Shown here: positions 35,801 to 50,800 of the stretch, piece by piece
Layout of the letters: each line of letters opens with the position of its first letter
How positions within the stretch are numbered: position 1 is the first letter of the stretch
DNA from: Owenia fusiformis
Lineage: Eukaryota; Annelida; Polychaeta; Sabellida; Oweniidae
NCBI GenBank assembly: GCA_903813345.2
Contig: CAIIXF020000008.1
Coordinates: 34,310,867 to 34,374,866 of the forward strand
Length of the DNA: 64,000 nucleotides
Direction: 5' to 3'
The notes under the pieces: model-generated
Database searches by the model: none
What the model saw: the letters and a program-made list of their open reading frames with translations, nothing else
Told to the model about the DNA's origin: nothing
Position numbers and translations under genes: made by a program

Positions 35801-38800
35801 AGATAATTTAAAAAATTGGTCAATGTGAAGAAAGTTCAAAGATTTATCAATAAATTCCTATTCCAAATAGAATCAGATCTTGGCACTAGACTGTTCTTGC
35901 ATCTATAAAATTTTAAACAGGTAAGCGGTTTTCCTGGCATTTTGATGACAAGATTAATGTGGCGCCCGACTAAACGCCCACCAATCAGCACAAGACAATG
36001 ACAATACAGCAGTTTGAGATAATGATACACAAGTAAAGTACACAAGAATTCCTCTAAAATACCTCAATCGAATCATATCAAAAAGATTGCTTTTTGATCA
36101 TGTTTTCATCAAATACGAACAAAATAAGACAGACTTAACGCTTCTTTTATGTATTGGTCAGACATTTACATGAATCAAAAAGATTTTATCCTTATTATTG
36201 AAATGACACTGCCATGGTCCAAAAAGAAGAAATTCAAAGCAAGTGCGGTTGTACTGAGAAATCAGTAACACTCCACATCATACTTGATACACAACATCTA
36301 ATTGAACTTGAGACTGTGATATATCAACCAAAAATAGGGGCAAAAAGTAGATGATAAATGATTAACCTTGGCTTTGAATACTTTGAAAGAAAAAAATAAT
36401 TAGCAGGTTCGAAGAAATTCTTATCAGTTATAAAGTGTAAACAAATAAAAAATAATTTAACATAAATAACTTGAGTTAGATACTGATTGTATTATTCAGA
36501 CTTGCGATGATCCAGACAGACACTTCAACAACAATAATAAAAACCTTGTAACCATTTAGATTTCACATTGTCAAAAGTGACTCAAACCGACTACTAAAGC
36601 GAATCAAAAAAAGACAGAGCAAATGCTACCATACCCTTTGGTAGACCATCAACTGCATACACATTCAAGGTAAGTGAATTAAATTGACTTATGCCCTGGT
36701 CACATTTGCTACAAATTTCGCTACGGCGCCCAGCCGCTTGTGTATTTTGTTCAAACTTGAATACAATATTGAACAATGCATTCAATCAGCCTGGCACCGG
36801 CCGATGGATCAGAGCAAATGTGACCTTGCAGGCATTATAAATGGAAGACTAAATTTGGTAATATGTGCAAGTGTTACCAGATTTTCTAGTAATAATCCCA
36901 GGTAATTAAATAAAATATACTATATACTACACTACATTTACACTACATAAATAATGCTTGAATACAATATTGAACAAAACATTCAATTGGTCGGGCGCCG
37001 GCTGATGGATCGGAGCAAATGTGACCCTGCAGGCATTATAAATGGAAGACTAAATTTGGTAATATGTGCAAGTGTTACCAGATTTTCTAGTAATAATCCC
37101 AGGTAATTAAATAAAATATACTATATACTACACTACATTTACACTACATAAATAATGCTTGAATACAATATTGAACAAAACATTGAATCGGTCGGGCGCC
37201 GGCTGATGGATCGGAGCAAATGTGACCCTGCAGGCATTATAAATGGAAGACTAAATTTGGTAATATGTGCAAGTGTTACCAGATTTTCTAGTAATTATCC
37301 CAGGTAATTAAATAAAAAATACTATATACTACACTACATTATACTACATGAATAATGCCCATGGTTGTTGTTCTGAAGGTATAGTAAAACCTGTATAAGT
37401 CGAATACCACTGATTGTGTTAAGTGTTCATCTTAGGAGGTGTTCCACTTAGATGGTTCATTTATACAAGTTTGATTAACATGAAGTCAATGGATCACGGG
37501 ACTCTAAGGTCTTATAATGGTGAACTACTTAAAGAGGTGTCTTATTGTCAAATTTTGGCTCATTATTTTATTGTACTTCATGAACAGAAAAATGAAAATA
37601 CCTGGTATAGTGGAATCCTTTTTCTGCTGTCCAAATCCAAAAAGATGGTATGTTTGAATATTATATTAGGACTAAGAACTACCAAAGTGTCATAAGACAG
37701 TGTGCCATACTTTTGAGTATTCACATATTATCTGATATGGACAAAATCGCTCCACTGCTTTCCAGTTACAGCAAAAATCATAAAATAGCATGTGAAGGCT
37801 GCCTTTTTCAAGATGAACACCACATACATATGTACCTACATACATATGTATGGATGGAGCCGATTCTATATCCCCCTGAACTATCGTTTGATGGGATAAA
37901 AAAGCACTGACATTACAACATCCAGCATTTTAATCTTAGTTCACATTCATAAAAGGGAGGGTTACAAAATTATTGTCAAACTGAGAATTTCTTTTGCTAT
38001 AATTCCAAGTTTATTTCTATGCATTGACCGCAACCATTAAAAAGTCCGCAGGAGACCTTAATTCTAGAACAAGGGTTACAATATAAACAAACGAGACAAA
38101 AACTGTTTTAGAGATTTTACTGATGGGCTTTAATAATTGTTTTTAGGAATATTTCTTAATATAAAGAATTTTACAAAAAGATTGAACTTTTACTTCTTTC
38201 ACTAAAAGGTGATTAGTGTACAAGGTGCGTTCAGTGTACATTCAAGTGAGCAACTGATGATATAATTGTTCTAGGGTAACTTAAACACTTTTAACTAAAT
38301 GTAACATTAAAGCCCCCATATAAAGTTTAAACCACTTTGGCTTATATTGAAGTCTTACCAAATGCACTGTATAGTAGACAATTAGATGATTTAATTTTAA
38401 CTTTTATTTGAAAATGGCGGGAAATTTGAATATTTGAGGAATGGAAAAAGTTTTTTCTTCAAAATCTCAAAAATGACTTTTAAGGTCAAATAAAAACATA
38501 TTTTCAAACTCCCCATGGGGACTTTAAACAATTTTTTAAACAATTTTGAGACCCCCCTACTTAATTTGAAGTGTCTTCTTATCACAATGTCACTCTCATG
38601 TATTTTTGAAAAATTATGATTTTATTAGATAAATCTACTTGAAACTGATCCTGTCACCTTATGAGGTCTTCAATGTCATGTGTAATATATTTTTTTAGAT
38701 AACACAGACCCTGACAAGTTGAAAAGAAAAGAAATATGGCATCTTCAAGTCCCCAAACAGTTTTAGTCGATGATTACAAAGAACTTTTGATCTGTATTAT

Positions 38801-41800
38801 CTGCTTCGGGACATTGACTGATCCTAAATCGATATCTTGTGGGCATTCCTTTTGTAAGGGATGTATTGGGAAATGGATGGGAGAACATAAAGCAAAAGGG
38901 AATGATCGATATCCATGCCCTGTATGCAATGAGCAACTGAAGATTCCAAAGAATGGCGCTGATGCATATGGCACAAACATAACTATCAAGTCTATGGTAG
39001 AGATCCTGGAGAACCAGCTGACCAAAGGACAAAATTGGAATGTCAACTGTGATATTTGTATTCAAGATGGTGAAGCTGTACCTGCCATGTCCCGTTGTGT
39101 CGAGTGTGCCGAACACATGTGCAAGCCTTGCAATAAAGCCCATAGAAGATCCAGAGGGACACAATCCCACACAATCTATGACTTGACTGGAGATGCCGAG
39201 AAGGATGCTAGAGCTGCCCTGGATAACTACATAAAACGTAACATAGAATGTCCAAAGCATCCCGATCAGCCTCTCAGATTCTTTTGCAAGCAAGATAAAG
39301 CTGTCATTTGCAGGGATTGTTCAATCACTGAACATCCTGGTCACAACTGTCAAGCCATCGAAAAAGCAGCAAAAGGAGAGGAACGCAATATAGCAGCATT
39401 GCTCGGTTTAGCCACCCAGAGGAAAGAAATGCTTGATAAATTCATCCAAGCAGCCAATGATTCCATTCAATCATGTGAGAGAAACACACAAGCTATGCTC
39501 CGAGACATAGATGCCGACCATGTTGCTAAGAGGAAACAATTGGATGAACATTTTGATAAGCTCAGAAATAAAGCCAAAGCTGCTGCCAATGAGAAAAAGA
39601 AGAAAATCCAAGCAAACCAGGACCAATTCCAACTGAACAAAGGGATAACTGAGAGTACATTGCTTCAGTTGAATAATCTCAGAAAATATAACCATCCTGT
39701 AAATGTCCTCAACTATAGTGCTAATGTACTAAAGAAACTGGAAGAGTGGTCCACTATGCCTGAGGAGAATGTTGTACCTCTTGACCCCTACTTCTATCTA
39801 CCTGGAAGCCTAGATACATCTAGTGCAGGACAAGTTCAGCATCACTGTGATCCTAAGATATCCAGAAAGGTACATCTACCTGACAAGAACCAAGGAATAA
39901 ATTACATATATAGTATCACAAGAGGATACAACAACAACATTGTTGTATCTCATGGTGACAAAGGCCTTGCAACTTATACTGCTGACTCCTTTACCCCACA
40001 GTATAAAGCCCAGGGTAACTTCTGGGATGTGTGTTGTATTCAGTCTCAATATTATGCAGCTGCTGATCGTAACAACAAATGCATAGCAGTATTTGATAAG
40101 AAGCTGGAGCATCAGAGGAATATTGGGAAGTTCCAAGATCCCCGTGGATTATGTGAGACAGCAGATGGTAAACTACTGGTTGTTGATGATGATGCCAAGT
40201 GTGTCTACCTTATTGACTGCAATGATGGGAATGTATTGGCTTCTATTGGCAAAGGCAAGCTAACATCCCCTCGCTATGTAACAATAAATCATAAAGGTAT
40301 CATGTTTGTGTCTGATGTTAGTGAACATTGTGTGAAGAGGTTCACCATGCAAGGTGAAGAGGCACCGGGTGCATATGGCTCTATGGGTGCAGGAAAAGGT
40401 CAGTTGAATTATCCAGAGGGAGTCTGCATTGACTCTCAGGACAATCTCATCATTGCTGATTATAACAACCAAAGAATACACATGGTAGATCCTAATGGGA
40501 CATTCATCAAGTACTTGTTGCTGGCTGAGGATGATGTGAAGTACCCCAATTGTGTTGCCATTGATCAACAAGGTGATCTCATTGTGGGGTCAGCCTTTGG
40601 AGATCTAGCCATCATCAAGTACTTTGAGTAGAGGAACTACACAGTGAAACATGGACATGACAATGCATTGATATATGGAAGAGGCGCTACACAGTGAAAC
40701 ATGGACATGACAATGCATTGATATATGGAAGAGGCGCTACACAGTGAAACATGGACATGACAATGCATTGATACATAGGCACTACACAGTGAAACATGGA
40801 CATGACAATGCATTGATATATGGAAGAGGCACTACACAGTGAAACATGGACATGACAATGCATTGTTATATGGAAGAGGCGCTACACAGTGAAACATGGA
40901 CATGACAATGCATTGATACATAGGCACTACACAGTGAAACATGGACATGACAATGCATTGATATATGGAAGAAGCGCTACACAGTGAAACATGGACATGA
41001 CAATGCATTGATATATGGAAGAGGCACTACACAGTGAAACATGGACATGACAATGCATTGATATATGGACTATGATACATGGACTGTCATTCTGAACATA
41101 TGTAACATATTGTGGAACATAAACTTCAAACTTTGAATTTGTCATCAACTATCAAATCATGAAAATTAATATATTGACTATGAATGTATTAACTGTATAT
41201 ATGTATATTAATCCAAAAAGCTACAATAGATAAGAGAATACACACAAACAAACTGTACAAAACTGTACACATACAAACTGTATAAAATGATGGACATTGA
41301 TAAGGACTATATAAATGTTGAAACACTTCATAAGTACACATGCATATCATTAATGAAAAGTATCATTGTAAATACAATTTAATCACTGAAGCATTCTACA
41401 AATCATCAAGAATCATTTTTTTACAATAAAGTTTAAATCTGATTTAGTGCATTTTTGTATTCATTAGTGCGCATTAAAATTATATAAATATTTGCTGCCT
41501 TAAAATTCAATTCAATAGAAAATGCAAAAAATGTTTTGTTTAGAGTAGGTGAAATTTATAGGTAGCCAAGAACGCACAGGACAATTTTCTCCCCATATCA
41601 GGGCTCAGTTACTAAATGTTATTTGGGTATGAGGGTCTAGATGGGGGGGGGGGGAGGGGTGGTGTTGATGTTAACTTTACCTCATATATCTTATCAAGTC
41701 TGCTTCAGTATACAGTTGAATGTAGATAGCAGCCCTATCTCTAGCATTTGTTCCTCAGGGTTCATTTATGAAATGTTGTATGTGTAGGGGGAACTACATG

Positions 41801-44800
41801 ATGAGGGGGGGGGGGGTAAAGACCTTACCTTGTATATCTAAGTAGAACTCTGCTGCAGTATAGAGTCGAATGTAGATAACAGCCCCATCTCTAACATTAG
41901 CTCCTCGGGGCTCATTTATGAAATGTTGAATGTGTCGGGGAACAACATGATGAGGGGGGGGGTGTAGACCTTACCTTGTATATCACAGTTTCAATTTCAA
42001 AAGCGCCCCGGGCGCTTATTACAGCGAATATGGTATAGTGGTGAAAATATGGTCAAGAGAACAAAAACAAATGACAGAAAAATGTTTTGACTCATACAGA
42101 TAGCTGATCCTTAGCAGGGCATTCTTAACTACATGTTTGTAATGTAAGGTTAATCTAACCATTAAAATGCTGAATTGCTTTTTTATGAGATGTTAGCTAT
42201 TGAAGATTAAGGTCACAAAATTACTTAAATATCATTGCTAAAATTATCATCAATGGAGGACTGTTCAAAGACAAAACAAGACACACAGTGATAAATATTG
42301 TACTTTGAAGAGCAAAATGGTCACCATGTAATTTACCCAGCATGCCAAAAACTTAATCAGATCTTTGCAGTAGTCTGCTCTTGCATCTAAAAAATTCAAG
42401 TTAAAAGATAAGTTAAAAGATAAGTTTATTGTCTTTTATTTATATATTTATATACTCTCTTATTTATATTGACTTAACATATGTCTTCTCATATCCCTCT
42501 CCACACTACATGTACATGGAAAATTCCATGGGACACCATCACTGTACTGGGGCAGTGGCAGGCAGGTCGGGGCTTGGGACTGGGGCTTGGGTGATAAGAC
42601 AGGGGGTAGGATAGATCCCGTCCAACAGTAGAGGGTGACTATTGGTCTATTTAATTTGAGACACAAATTATCTTGCAGCACCTCAAACAGAGAAGCAACA
42701 TCTCCTGTCCCACCATTTTACCAAATCTATGAACAGATAATGCCTCCCCTGGCTCTATACATGAGTCTATATATCTTTTGGACTTTCGTATATCCATACA
42801 TGACTTTAGTGTTTTTACTCTTCTTCTATCTTATTGGCTTCATGACAACTTGCATTATTCCCCTGCTTGTGACTGTTTACCTTATTAGGTCCCACGTTAA
42901 ATCAATGATAAGTACCTATTCTATTATTCTGATTACCAAAATCCTGTTAACATCCCTTTTGATACCTGGATTGTGTATTGTAACTTTTATTCCAAATATG
43001 AATATGCTGTTACTCCTCATAGCAGGGGATGTTCATCCTAATCCAGGACAAAATAATTTGACATTTCTGTTCTCAAACATTAATAGCTTGACAGCCAATA
43101 ACGGCCTAAGATTTGAATCCCTAAAACTCAGGGTAAATGAAATTAACCCAAGTGTTGTCGGCCTCTGTGAGGCCGGTATCTCAAAAATAAGGATGGATTC
43201 TGGTGACTTTGACTTAAAGGGTGACGCATATCGTTTAGCAAATCGAACGCTCGTTTCTGGTGTTGCTCACCGTTTAGTATAAAAGGCCCGATCCCGGAAT
43301 AATACTCAAGGGTTCACAGGTTCGAGCTCGTTGTGTCAACACCTCTAACTGTTATATAGCATAAGTATATTATAGATCGTCACACATTTATAAAAGGGTG
43401 ATTTTTATTTTGACAAATCAATTCCACATTTATGGGTGAAGTTTCAGGATCTTCTATTTGTGTATAATAAGGAAAAATTGGCATCTAAATTTCCCCATAA
43501 CGTAATAGCACACAGCTTGGCATATGAAATATCCTACAAATGAAACAAAGCAAGACAAACCGGTTTCTAATACAAGGATTTATATTGGCTGTTGTACATG
43601 TATTCTTTGAACGCAATCACTTTTTGGATAACGTTTTCAAAATCGTTATAAACGGATTACTTTATCCCAAAGACAATTTCAATAAACTGGATTTTACAGA
43701 ACTCCCCTTATTTCTTAAAAATGGACTGATCCAGTTGATTCGCCTGGAGCCGCCATATTGTTTTTATACGGGATGCTAATCGGAACCCTTTAAATGATTA
43801 CAATACATTTTCTAGTGAACTTGGCAGGGGTCTGGTCCTTTATACCCATAACAGTATAGTGACCAAGACATTTAAACCTGGTGATCTTAATTTAAATGGG
43901 ATTGATGCCCTTCTTTTGACTATCATTGTGAACCATAAAAGAATCCTTATTGGCTCATGCTATAGATCACCGAGCCAGAATGCCACTGAAACGCGTAATT
44001 ATTTTTCTTCATTAAACAACTTACTTGAACAAATAGAAAGGTACCGACCATCCTTTGATCATGTTATTTTGATGGGTGACCTCAACGCTAAACATTCCAT
44101 ATGGTTTGACAACCAAGATACCAATCTTGCAGGGACAAAACTCTTGGAAACCTTAGATCTTAATGACTATGTTCAAATTATTAACGAACCAACTAGAATT
44201 ACTGACCATTCCAAATCATGCATAGATCATATTTTGACCAACTCACCTGATATATTTGACCATTTTGAAATATGTGACCCTATAGGCATGACCGACCACA
44301 GCACTATCACTGCACAAATAAAGATTGGAGTAACCAAATCCAAACCTATAAAAAAAACTATTTGGAAATACAACGAAGTCAACCTAGAAAATCTGAACAA
44401 CGCAATCAGGAACACAAACTGGTTACATATTTTAAATGAGAATATAGACTTAGATTTGGCTACCTCTAACTTTATGAATAAACTCATGGATATATACAAA
44501 TCCAGAATTCCAAATAAAATTATAACTGTTCGGTCAAATGATCAGCCATGGATCACCAGTACACTTAAAAAAGAACTATCGAAGAAGAAAACACTTTACA
44601 AGAAATTTTCCAAATCTCCCTCTCAACTGAATAAATTAATATATGACCAACAGGCAACTAAAGTTGCCCAACTTGTTGAACAAGCCAAAATAGATCACGA
44701 AAAAAAACCTTATCATCAATTGACCAGCTAAATAAGTCCGATAAAAATTATTGGAGAATCATCAAATCATTTTTAGGCACAAATTTGACGAAAAACAGCA

Positions 44801-47800
44801 TATCTAGCATTTATGATGAAATTACTGGACACGCACTTTCAAATAACCTTGATATTGCAAACAAATTCATGAACTATTTTGCTTCTAAAAACCATACAGA
44901 TGCCAGTTTTGACCATTTGCCTCTATTCCCTATGAGGACAAATTCTTTACTCATTTCTGCTAAGACTGACCAATTTGAAATTATGAAAATAATTCTCTCC
45001 TTAGATACCTCCAAAGCATGCGGGCCAGATAATATCACAAACAAAATGTTGAACCTTACAGCTCATACCATTTCAAAACCTCTTACCATATTATTTAATA
45101 AACTTCTAACTAAATGCACTTATCCAGATATTTGGAAAATAGGCAATGTTTGTCCAATCTTTAAAAAAAATGATAAATCAAATGTTAACAACTACAGACC
45201 TATCACCTTGCTAAGCTCCATATCCAAAGTTTTTGAAAAGGTTCTTGCTGACAGAATCAGAAAACACTTACTTGATAATGATCTTCTTTTTAAGTATCAG
45301 TCCGGATTTTTACCTGGTCATAGCACCATTCATCAACTTTTATCTATCGAGCATTTTCTTCAAACTACTTTTGAACAAGGACAAGCCTCCAAAACAATAT
45401 TTTTGGACGTAGCCGCCACTTTTGACCGGGTTCCGCACTCGTTACTCCTCCATAAACTCAAGGCGTATGGTTTTCAAGGTCAAATCCTTAAAATGATCAC
45501 ATCTTATCTTACCCCCCTATCACACCAAACTCGTTCTTACCCGTTCTTGCCAGTCCTACGAAAACGTCATAAAACGGGCTCAAACTGGCTGTGGTCGGGA
45601 AATATTTCTGAAATAATTAGCTTCTTCGTTCTTAAACAGTCTTCAATACGTCCATCTCGTTCGCAGTTCGTTCAGGTCGCACCACATCGGTGTGCAACGC
45701 CGTAGAACGCGTCCCTTAGTCTAGAAGGTCATCAGGACCTGATAACAGAACGGTATGGTCGCAATCGAATTTTGAATCGATTCAAAATTCTAAAATCACA
45801 TTCCCGTCTGAGAACGTTCATAAAGTTCTTAAATAGACCTTAGAAAGTTGCAGCTACGTTCATTCCGTTCGCTCACAGTTTTGAAGAACGCAGTGGCAAC
45901 TTGTTTGGTGTGATAGCTATATTTTTGCTAACTCGTTCATAAGCAGTGTTAAATACGTTCTTAATCAATTTAAACCCATTTGCAATGAGTTCTACCTCGT
46001 TCTCAACACGTCCTCAGACAGTTCGACTCGTTGTTAAAACGTCCCTAGTAGGATTGAAGTACGACGGTTCTGTTCGTAGTACGTTCAGCTCGTCGTTAGT
46101 ACGTTGTCACTCGTTCTAATTGTAGAACGTGACGACCACGAAAACATTTTGAGCATTGTCTAAGTTCTAGAGGACCTACCCGTTCGAGTACGTTCGATGA
46201 AGTTTGTAAATAGATCCCAAACGGTTCTTAGTACGCCCAGTCCGTTCGTACACAGTTGAAGTCCGTTTTCGAGAACGTAGTGAGAACTAGTTTGGTGTGA
46301 TAGTAGGGTTACCAACAGGAAAATTGCTGTTCAAATTTCTGGTGAGACCTCCAATTACTCAGAAACTAATTTTATAAACTGCGGTGTCCCACAGGGCTCA
46401 ATACTAGGGCCAATACTTTTTCTAATATATATTAATGACCTTCCAGACAATCTGGATGGTCATTGCTACATTTATGCAGATGATACCTCATTACACCATC
46501 CTTTTGACCCAAAACAACCACAACAAATAGAAGCAGTGGTAAAATCCAATCTAATTAAAGTAGAAGAATGGTCTAACACTTGGAAACTTGATTTTAAACC
46601 GGAGAAGAGTTCCGAGATGATTTTTCACTCACCTAGAAAAAAAACTGATAATGTGTCAACTTCAAAACTAAACATATAGAAATCAAAAGAGATACCGAGC
46701 ACAAACATTTAGGACTCATTTTTGACCCATGTTTATCTTATGATAAGCATATTGGTGATTTACTAGTCAAAATAAGAAAAATGTTAAACCCATTAAAGAA
46801 ACTCAAATTCAAGCTTGGGAGCAAGCACCTAGAAACAATCTTCAACTCATTCATTCTTCCTCACTTTGATTATGGTGCCATTTTATATGGCACAGCTTCT
46901 AAATTTCTTTTGCGAAGACTCGATAGTCTATATTACACAGCGGCACTCTATTGTTCTGGCTGCATCCAAGGGAGCAGTACAGAAAAGGTCCTAAGTCTCC
47001 TAAACTGGCCAACACTTGAATCTAGACGTAGAATACAATCAAATAATTTTATGTTCAAAGTTGGTAGGTACGAACAATTTCCAATGAACATGCGTGACAC
47101 ATACGGGATTCGCGTGACAAATCCGAACAAATTGCGTTCGGTTTTTCCCGGCGTTCGTATTTTTACCGTATCGTAAACATATTTCGAAAAAATTTCTACA
47201 GAAATATTTTTGCTTGACAATTACCAGGTAAAATGCGTATTTTGCGTGACATTTTCTGTCACGCAAAAAAAACTGGCGTGACTTCAAATTCTTCAGCAAA
47301 TGCGTGACAAATACGCAAATTGCGGGACAGTTGACAGGCCTGAGTAATGTTAGGAATAGAAACTTGAGATACATTGATCCATTCAAAATGCCCATAAGAT
47401 GCTCTGCTAGATTCTCATCCTCAGCAATACCTTCTGCAATCTCAAAATGGCTAGAGCTCCCCCCTTCTATTAAAACCAAGAAAACTCTTCATAATTTCAA
47501 AAAACACCAACGGCTTTTCCTCCAAAACCCCTCTAAAATTTTGACCACAAGTCAACTCAATCTTTCTAGACGGCATGAGATAGTGGTGAATAAAGTAAGA
47601 GCTGACTTATTTTTTAAAGCTCAATTTTATGCCCATAATTTTAACTCTGTTGACAGCCCTAATTGTGCTTGTGGCAGCTCTCAAACCTTAAAGCATATTC
47701 TTTTCCAGTGCTATCGCTTAACCTTAGTAAGACAGGATCTCTGGGATAAACTTGCTGAATTAGAACCTTCTCTCAATAATAATCTTCCCCAGTACGATTT

Positions 47801-50800
47801 TATCTCCATTTTGAAAACAGGAAGCCCAAACTTAAGCATAGATGTAAACTCTAAAGCCACTTCACTGATACTTGACTTCATTATAGACAATAGCTAATTC
47901 CCTCCCTCATGTCTCTCTTTCTGATATCCTGTTGTCCTGTCACACCTGCTCCGGTCCGGGACCCTGTCTGCCTGCCACCCCCAGCCTCTCACCATTCCTA
48001 TATAATGCCCTCTGGCGATTTAGGGATGCTATTGTAATTGTATTTTAAACTATATCAATGAAATAAATAAATAATAATAAAAAAATAAATAAAAGATAAG
48101 TTGTTTTCCTGGAATTTTGATGACTATAATTGATTTGTAATCTCAAACTTTGAGAAACTTAGATAACATCTTCCGTGACCCAGTTTGATGATCTTGACCT
48201 TAACTTGTCTAGATGTGGCAGTAGGTCTTTTGTAATAAAGCTGACCTAAATTTGAATCCCAAAAATTCAAAAATCAATTTTTTGACCTTTCAAAGGTCAC
48301 CGCAAGTCAACCAAAGGTCAAATCTGAAATGAGAGTCAATTTTGAACTCCTGAGAACTTTTAGATGATTTAAAAAATTAGTCAATTTGAAGCAAGTTCAA
48401 AACTTTATCAATAAATTCCAGGAATCAGATCTAGGCACTAGTCTGTTCTTGCATCTGTAAAATTTTAAACAGGTAACTGGTTTTCCTGGTATTTTGATGA
48501 CAAAATTAATGTGGTGCCCAACTAAACGCCCACCCATCAGCACAAGACAACGACATTACAGCAGTTTGAGATAATGATACACAAGTGAAGTACACAAGAA
48601 TTCCTCTAAAATACCTCCATTGAAATCATATCACAAAGATCGCTTTTTGATCATGTTTTCATCGAATACGAACAAAATAAGACAGACTAAACGCTACTTT
48701 ATGTTATTGGCCAGACATTTGCATGAATCAAAAAGATGATTTTATCCTAATTATTGAAATGACACTGCCATGGTCCAAAAAAGAAGAAATTCAAAGCAAG
48801 TGCGGTTGTACTGAGAAATCAGTAACACTCCACATCATACTTGATACACAACATCTAATTGAACTTGAGACTGTGATATATCAACCAAAAATAGGGGCAA
48901 AAAGTAGATGATAAATGATTAACCTTGGCTTTGAATACTAAGAAAATAATACACACAGTGAACAATATCGCACCCTTGAACAGAAATGGCTGTCTTAACA
49001 TTTATCCAGAATGTCGAAAAACTAATCAGTTCTAAACGTTCATAGGAAGACACATCCCTGAGAATTTCAAATGAATCCCTCAAACGGTTTGGCTGGAAAC
49101 CTGAAGACAAGTCTTGACAGACAAGGTTTTAGGAAGGAAAATCCAAAATTGCTGCCTTAACATTTACCCAAAGGCCGAAAAACTAATCAGTTCTAAACTT
49201 TCATAGGTAGAAACATCCCTGAGAATTTCAAATGAATCCCTCAAACGGTTTGGCTGGAAACCTGTAGACAAGCCTTGACAGACAAGATTTTAGGACGGAA
49301 AATCCAAAATGGCTGCCTTAACATTTACCCAGAATGCCGAAAAACTAATCAGTTCTAAACTTTCATGGGTAGAAACATCCCTGAGAGTTTCAAAAGAATC
49401 CCTCAAACGGTTTGGCTGGAAACCTGTAGACAAGCCTTTACAGAAAAGATTTTAGGACGGAAAATCCAAAATGGCCGCCTTAACATTTACCCAGAATGCC
49501 GAAAAACTAATCTGTTCTAAACTTTCATAGGTAGAAACATCCCTGAAAATTTCAAATGAATCCCTCAAACTGTTTGGCTGGAAACCTGTAGACAAGATTA
49601 TTCGGGACGCCCGCCTGCCCAACCGCCTGCCCGCCCGCTCGGCAAACTGATTACAATAAAGCACCTTAGGGTGCGATAAAAAATGATTAGCAGGTTCGAA
49701 GAAATTCTTATCAGGTATAAAGTGTAGACAAATAAAAAATAATTGAACATAAATAACTTGAGTTAGGTACTGACTGTATTACTCAGACTGGCAAGGATCC
49801 AGACAGACACTTCAACAACAATAAAAAACCTTGTAACAATTTAAGATTTTACATTTGTCAAAAGTGACTCAAGCCGACTACTAAAGCGAATCAAAGAGAG
49901 ACAGCAAAAGCTACCATACCATTGGGTTATGGTAGACCACCCACTGCATACACATTCAAGGTAAGTGAATTGAATTGACTTATGCCCTGGTCACATTTGC
50001 TATGATTTTCGCTACAGCGCCCAGCCAACTGATTATTTTGTTCAAACTTGTCAATACAATATTGAACAAAACATTCAATCGGCCGGGCGTCGGCCGATGG
50101 ATCGGAGCAAATGGGACCCTGCAGGCATTATAAATGGAAGACTAAATCTGGTTATATGTGCAAGTGTTACCAGATTTTCTAGTAATAATCCCAGGTAATT
50201 AAAAAAGGAAGGTTTTATTATTGACATGTTATATTACATGAATAATAAATGCCTATGGTCATTATTCTGAAGGTATAGTAGAACCAGTATAAGTTGAATA
50301 CCCCTGATTGTGTTAAGAGTTCATCTTAGAAGGTGTTCCACTTAAATGTTTCATTTATACAAGTTTGATTAACATGAAGTCAATGGATCACGGGACTCTA
50401 AGGTCTTATAATGGTGATCTACTTAAAGAGGTGTATTTTTGACTAATTGTCTTATTCTTTCATTGTACTTCATAAACAGAAAAATAAAACGACCTCGTAT
50501 AGTGGAATCCTTTTTCTGCTTTTAAATCCAAAAATATGGTATGTTTGAATATTATATTAGGACTAAGAACTGCCAAAGTGTCATAAGACAGTGTGCCATA
50601 CTTATGAGTATTCACATATTATCTGATATGAACAAAAACGCTCCACTGCTTTCCAGTTACAGCAAAAATCATAAAATAGCATGTGAAGGCTGCCTTTTTC
50701 AAGATGACCACATACATATGTGCCTACATTCATATGTATGGATGGAGCCAATTCTATATCTCCCTGAACTATCGTTTGATGGGATAAAAAAGCACTGACA

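Larger units (their letters stand above)
42425..48090 (+). mobile_element. Non-LTR retrotransposon (LINE), inactivated, ~5.7 kb
   Basis: APE-type LINE with AP-endonuclease, reverse transcriptase and a C-terminal Cys/His segment, ending in a TAAA/TAA-rich tail. It is flanked by a 10-bp target duplication AAAAGATAAG (42415-42424 and 48091-48100). The matching spacer in TRIM unit 1 (about 35545) lacks it. Its frame is broken by at least two frameshifts (about 44700 in an A run, about 46665) and by three insertions (about 43236-43770, 45512-46308, about 47090-47335). I would place it in the CR1/Jockey/L2 group but cannot resolve the clade. Confidence 0.88.

Noticed and set aside
43025-43051. A viral 2A peptide, hence an integrated RNA virus
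   Set aside because: It is followed at once by AP-endonuclease and reverse transcriptase motifs of a LINE; such motifs are known in LINEs.
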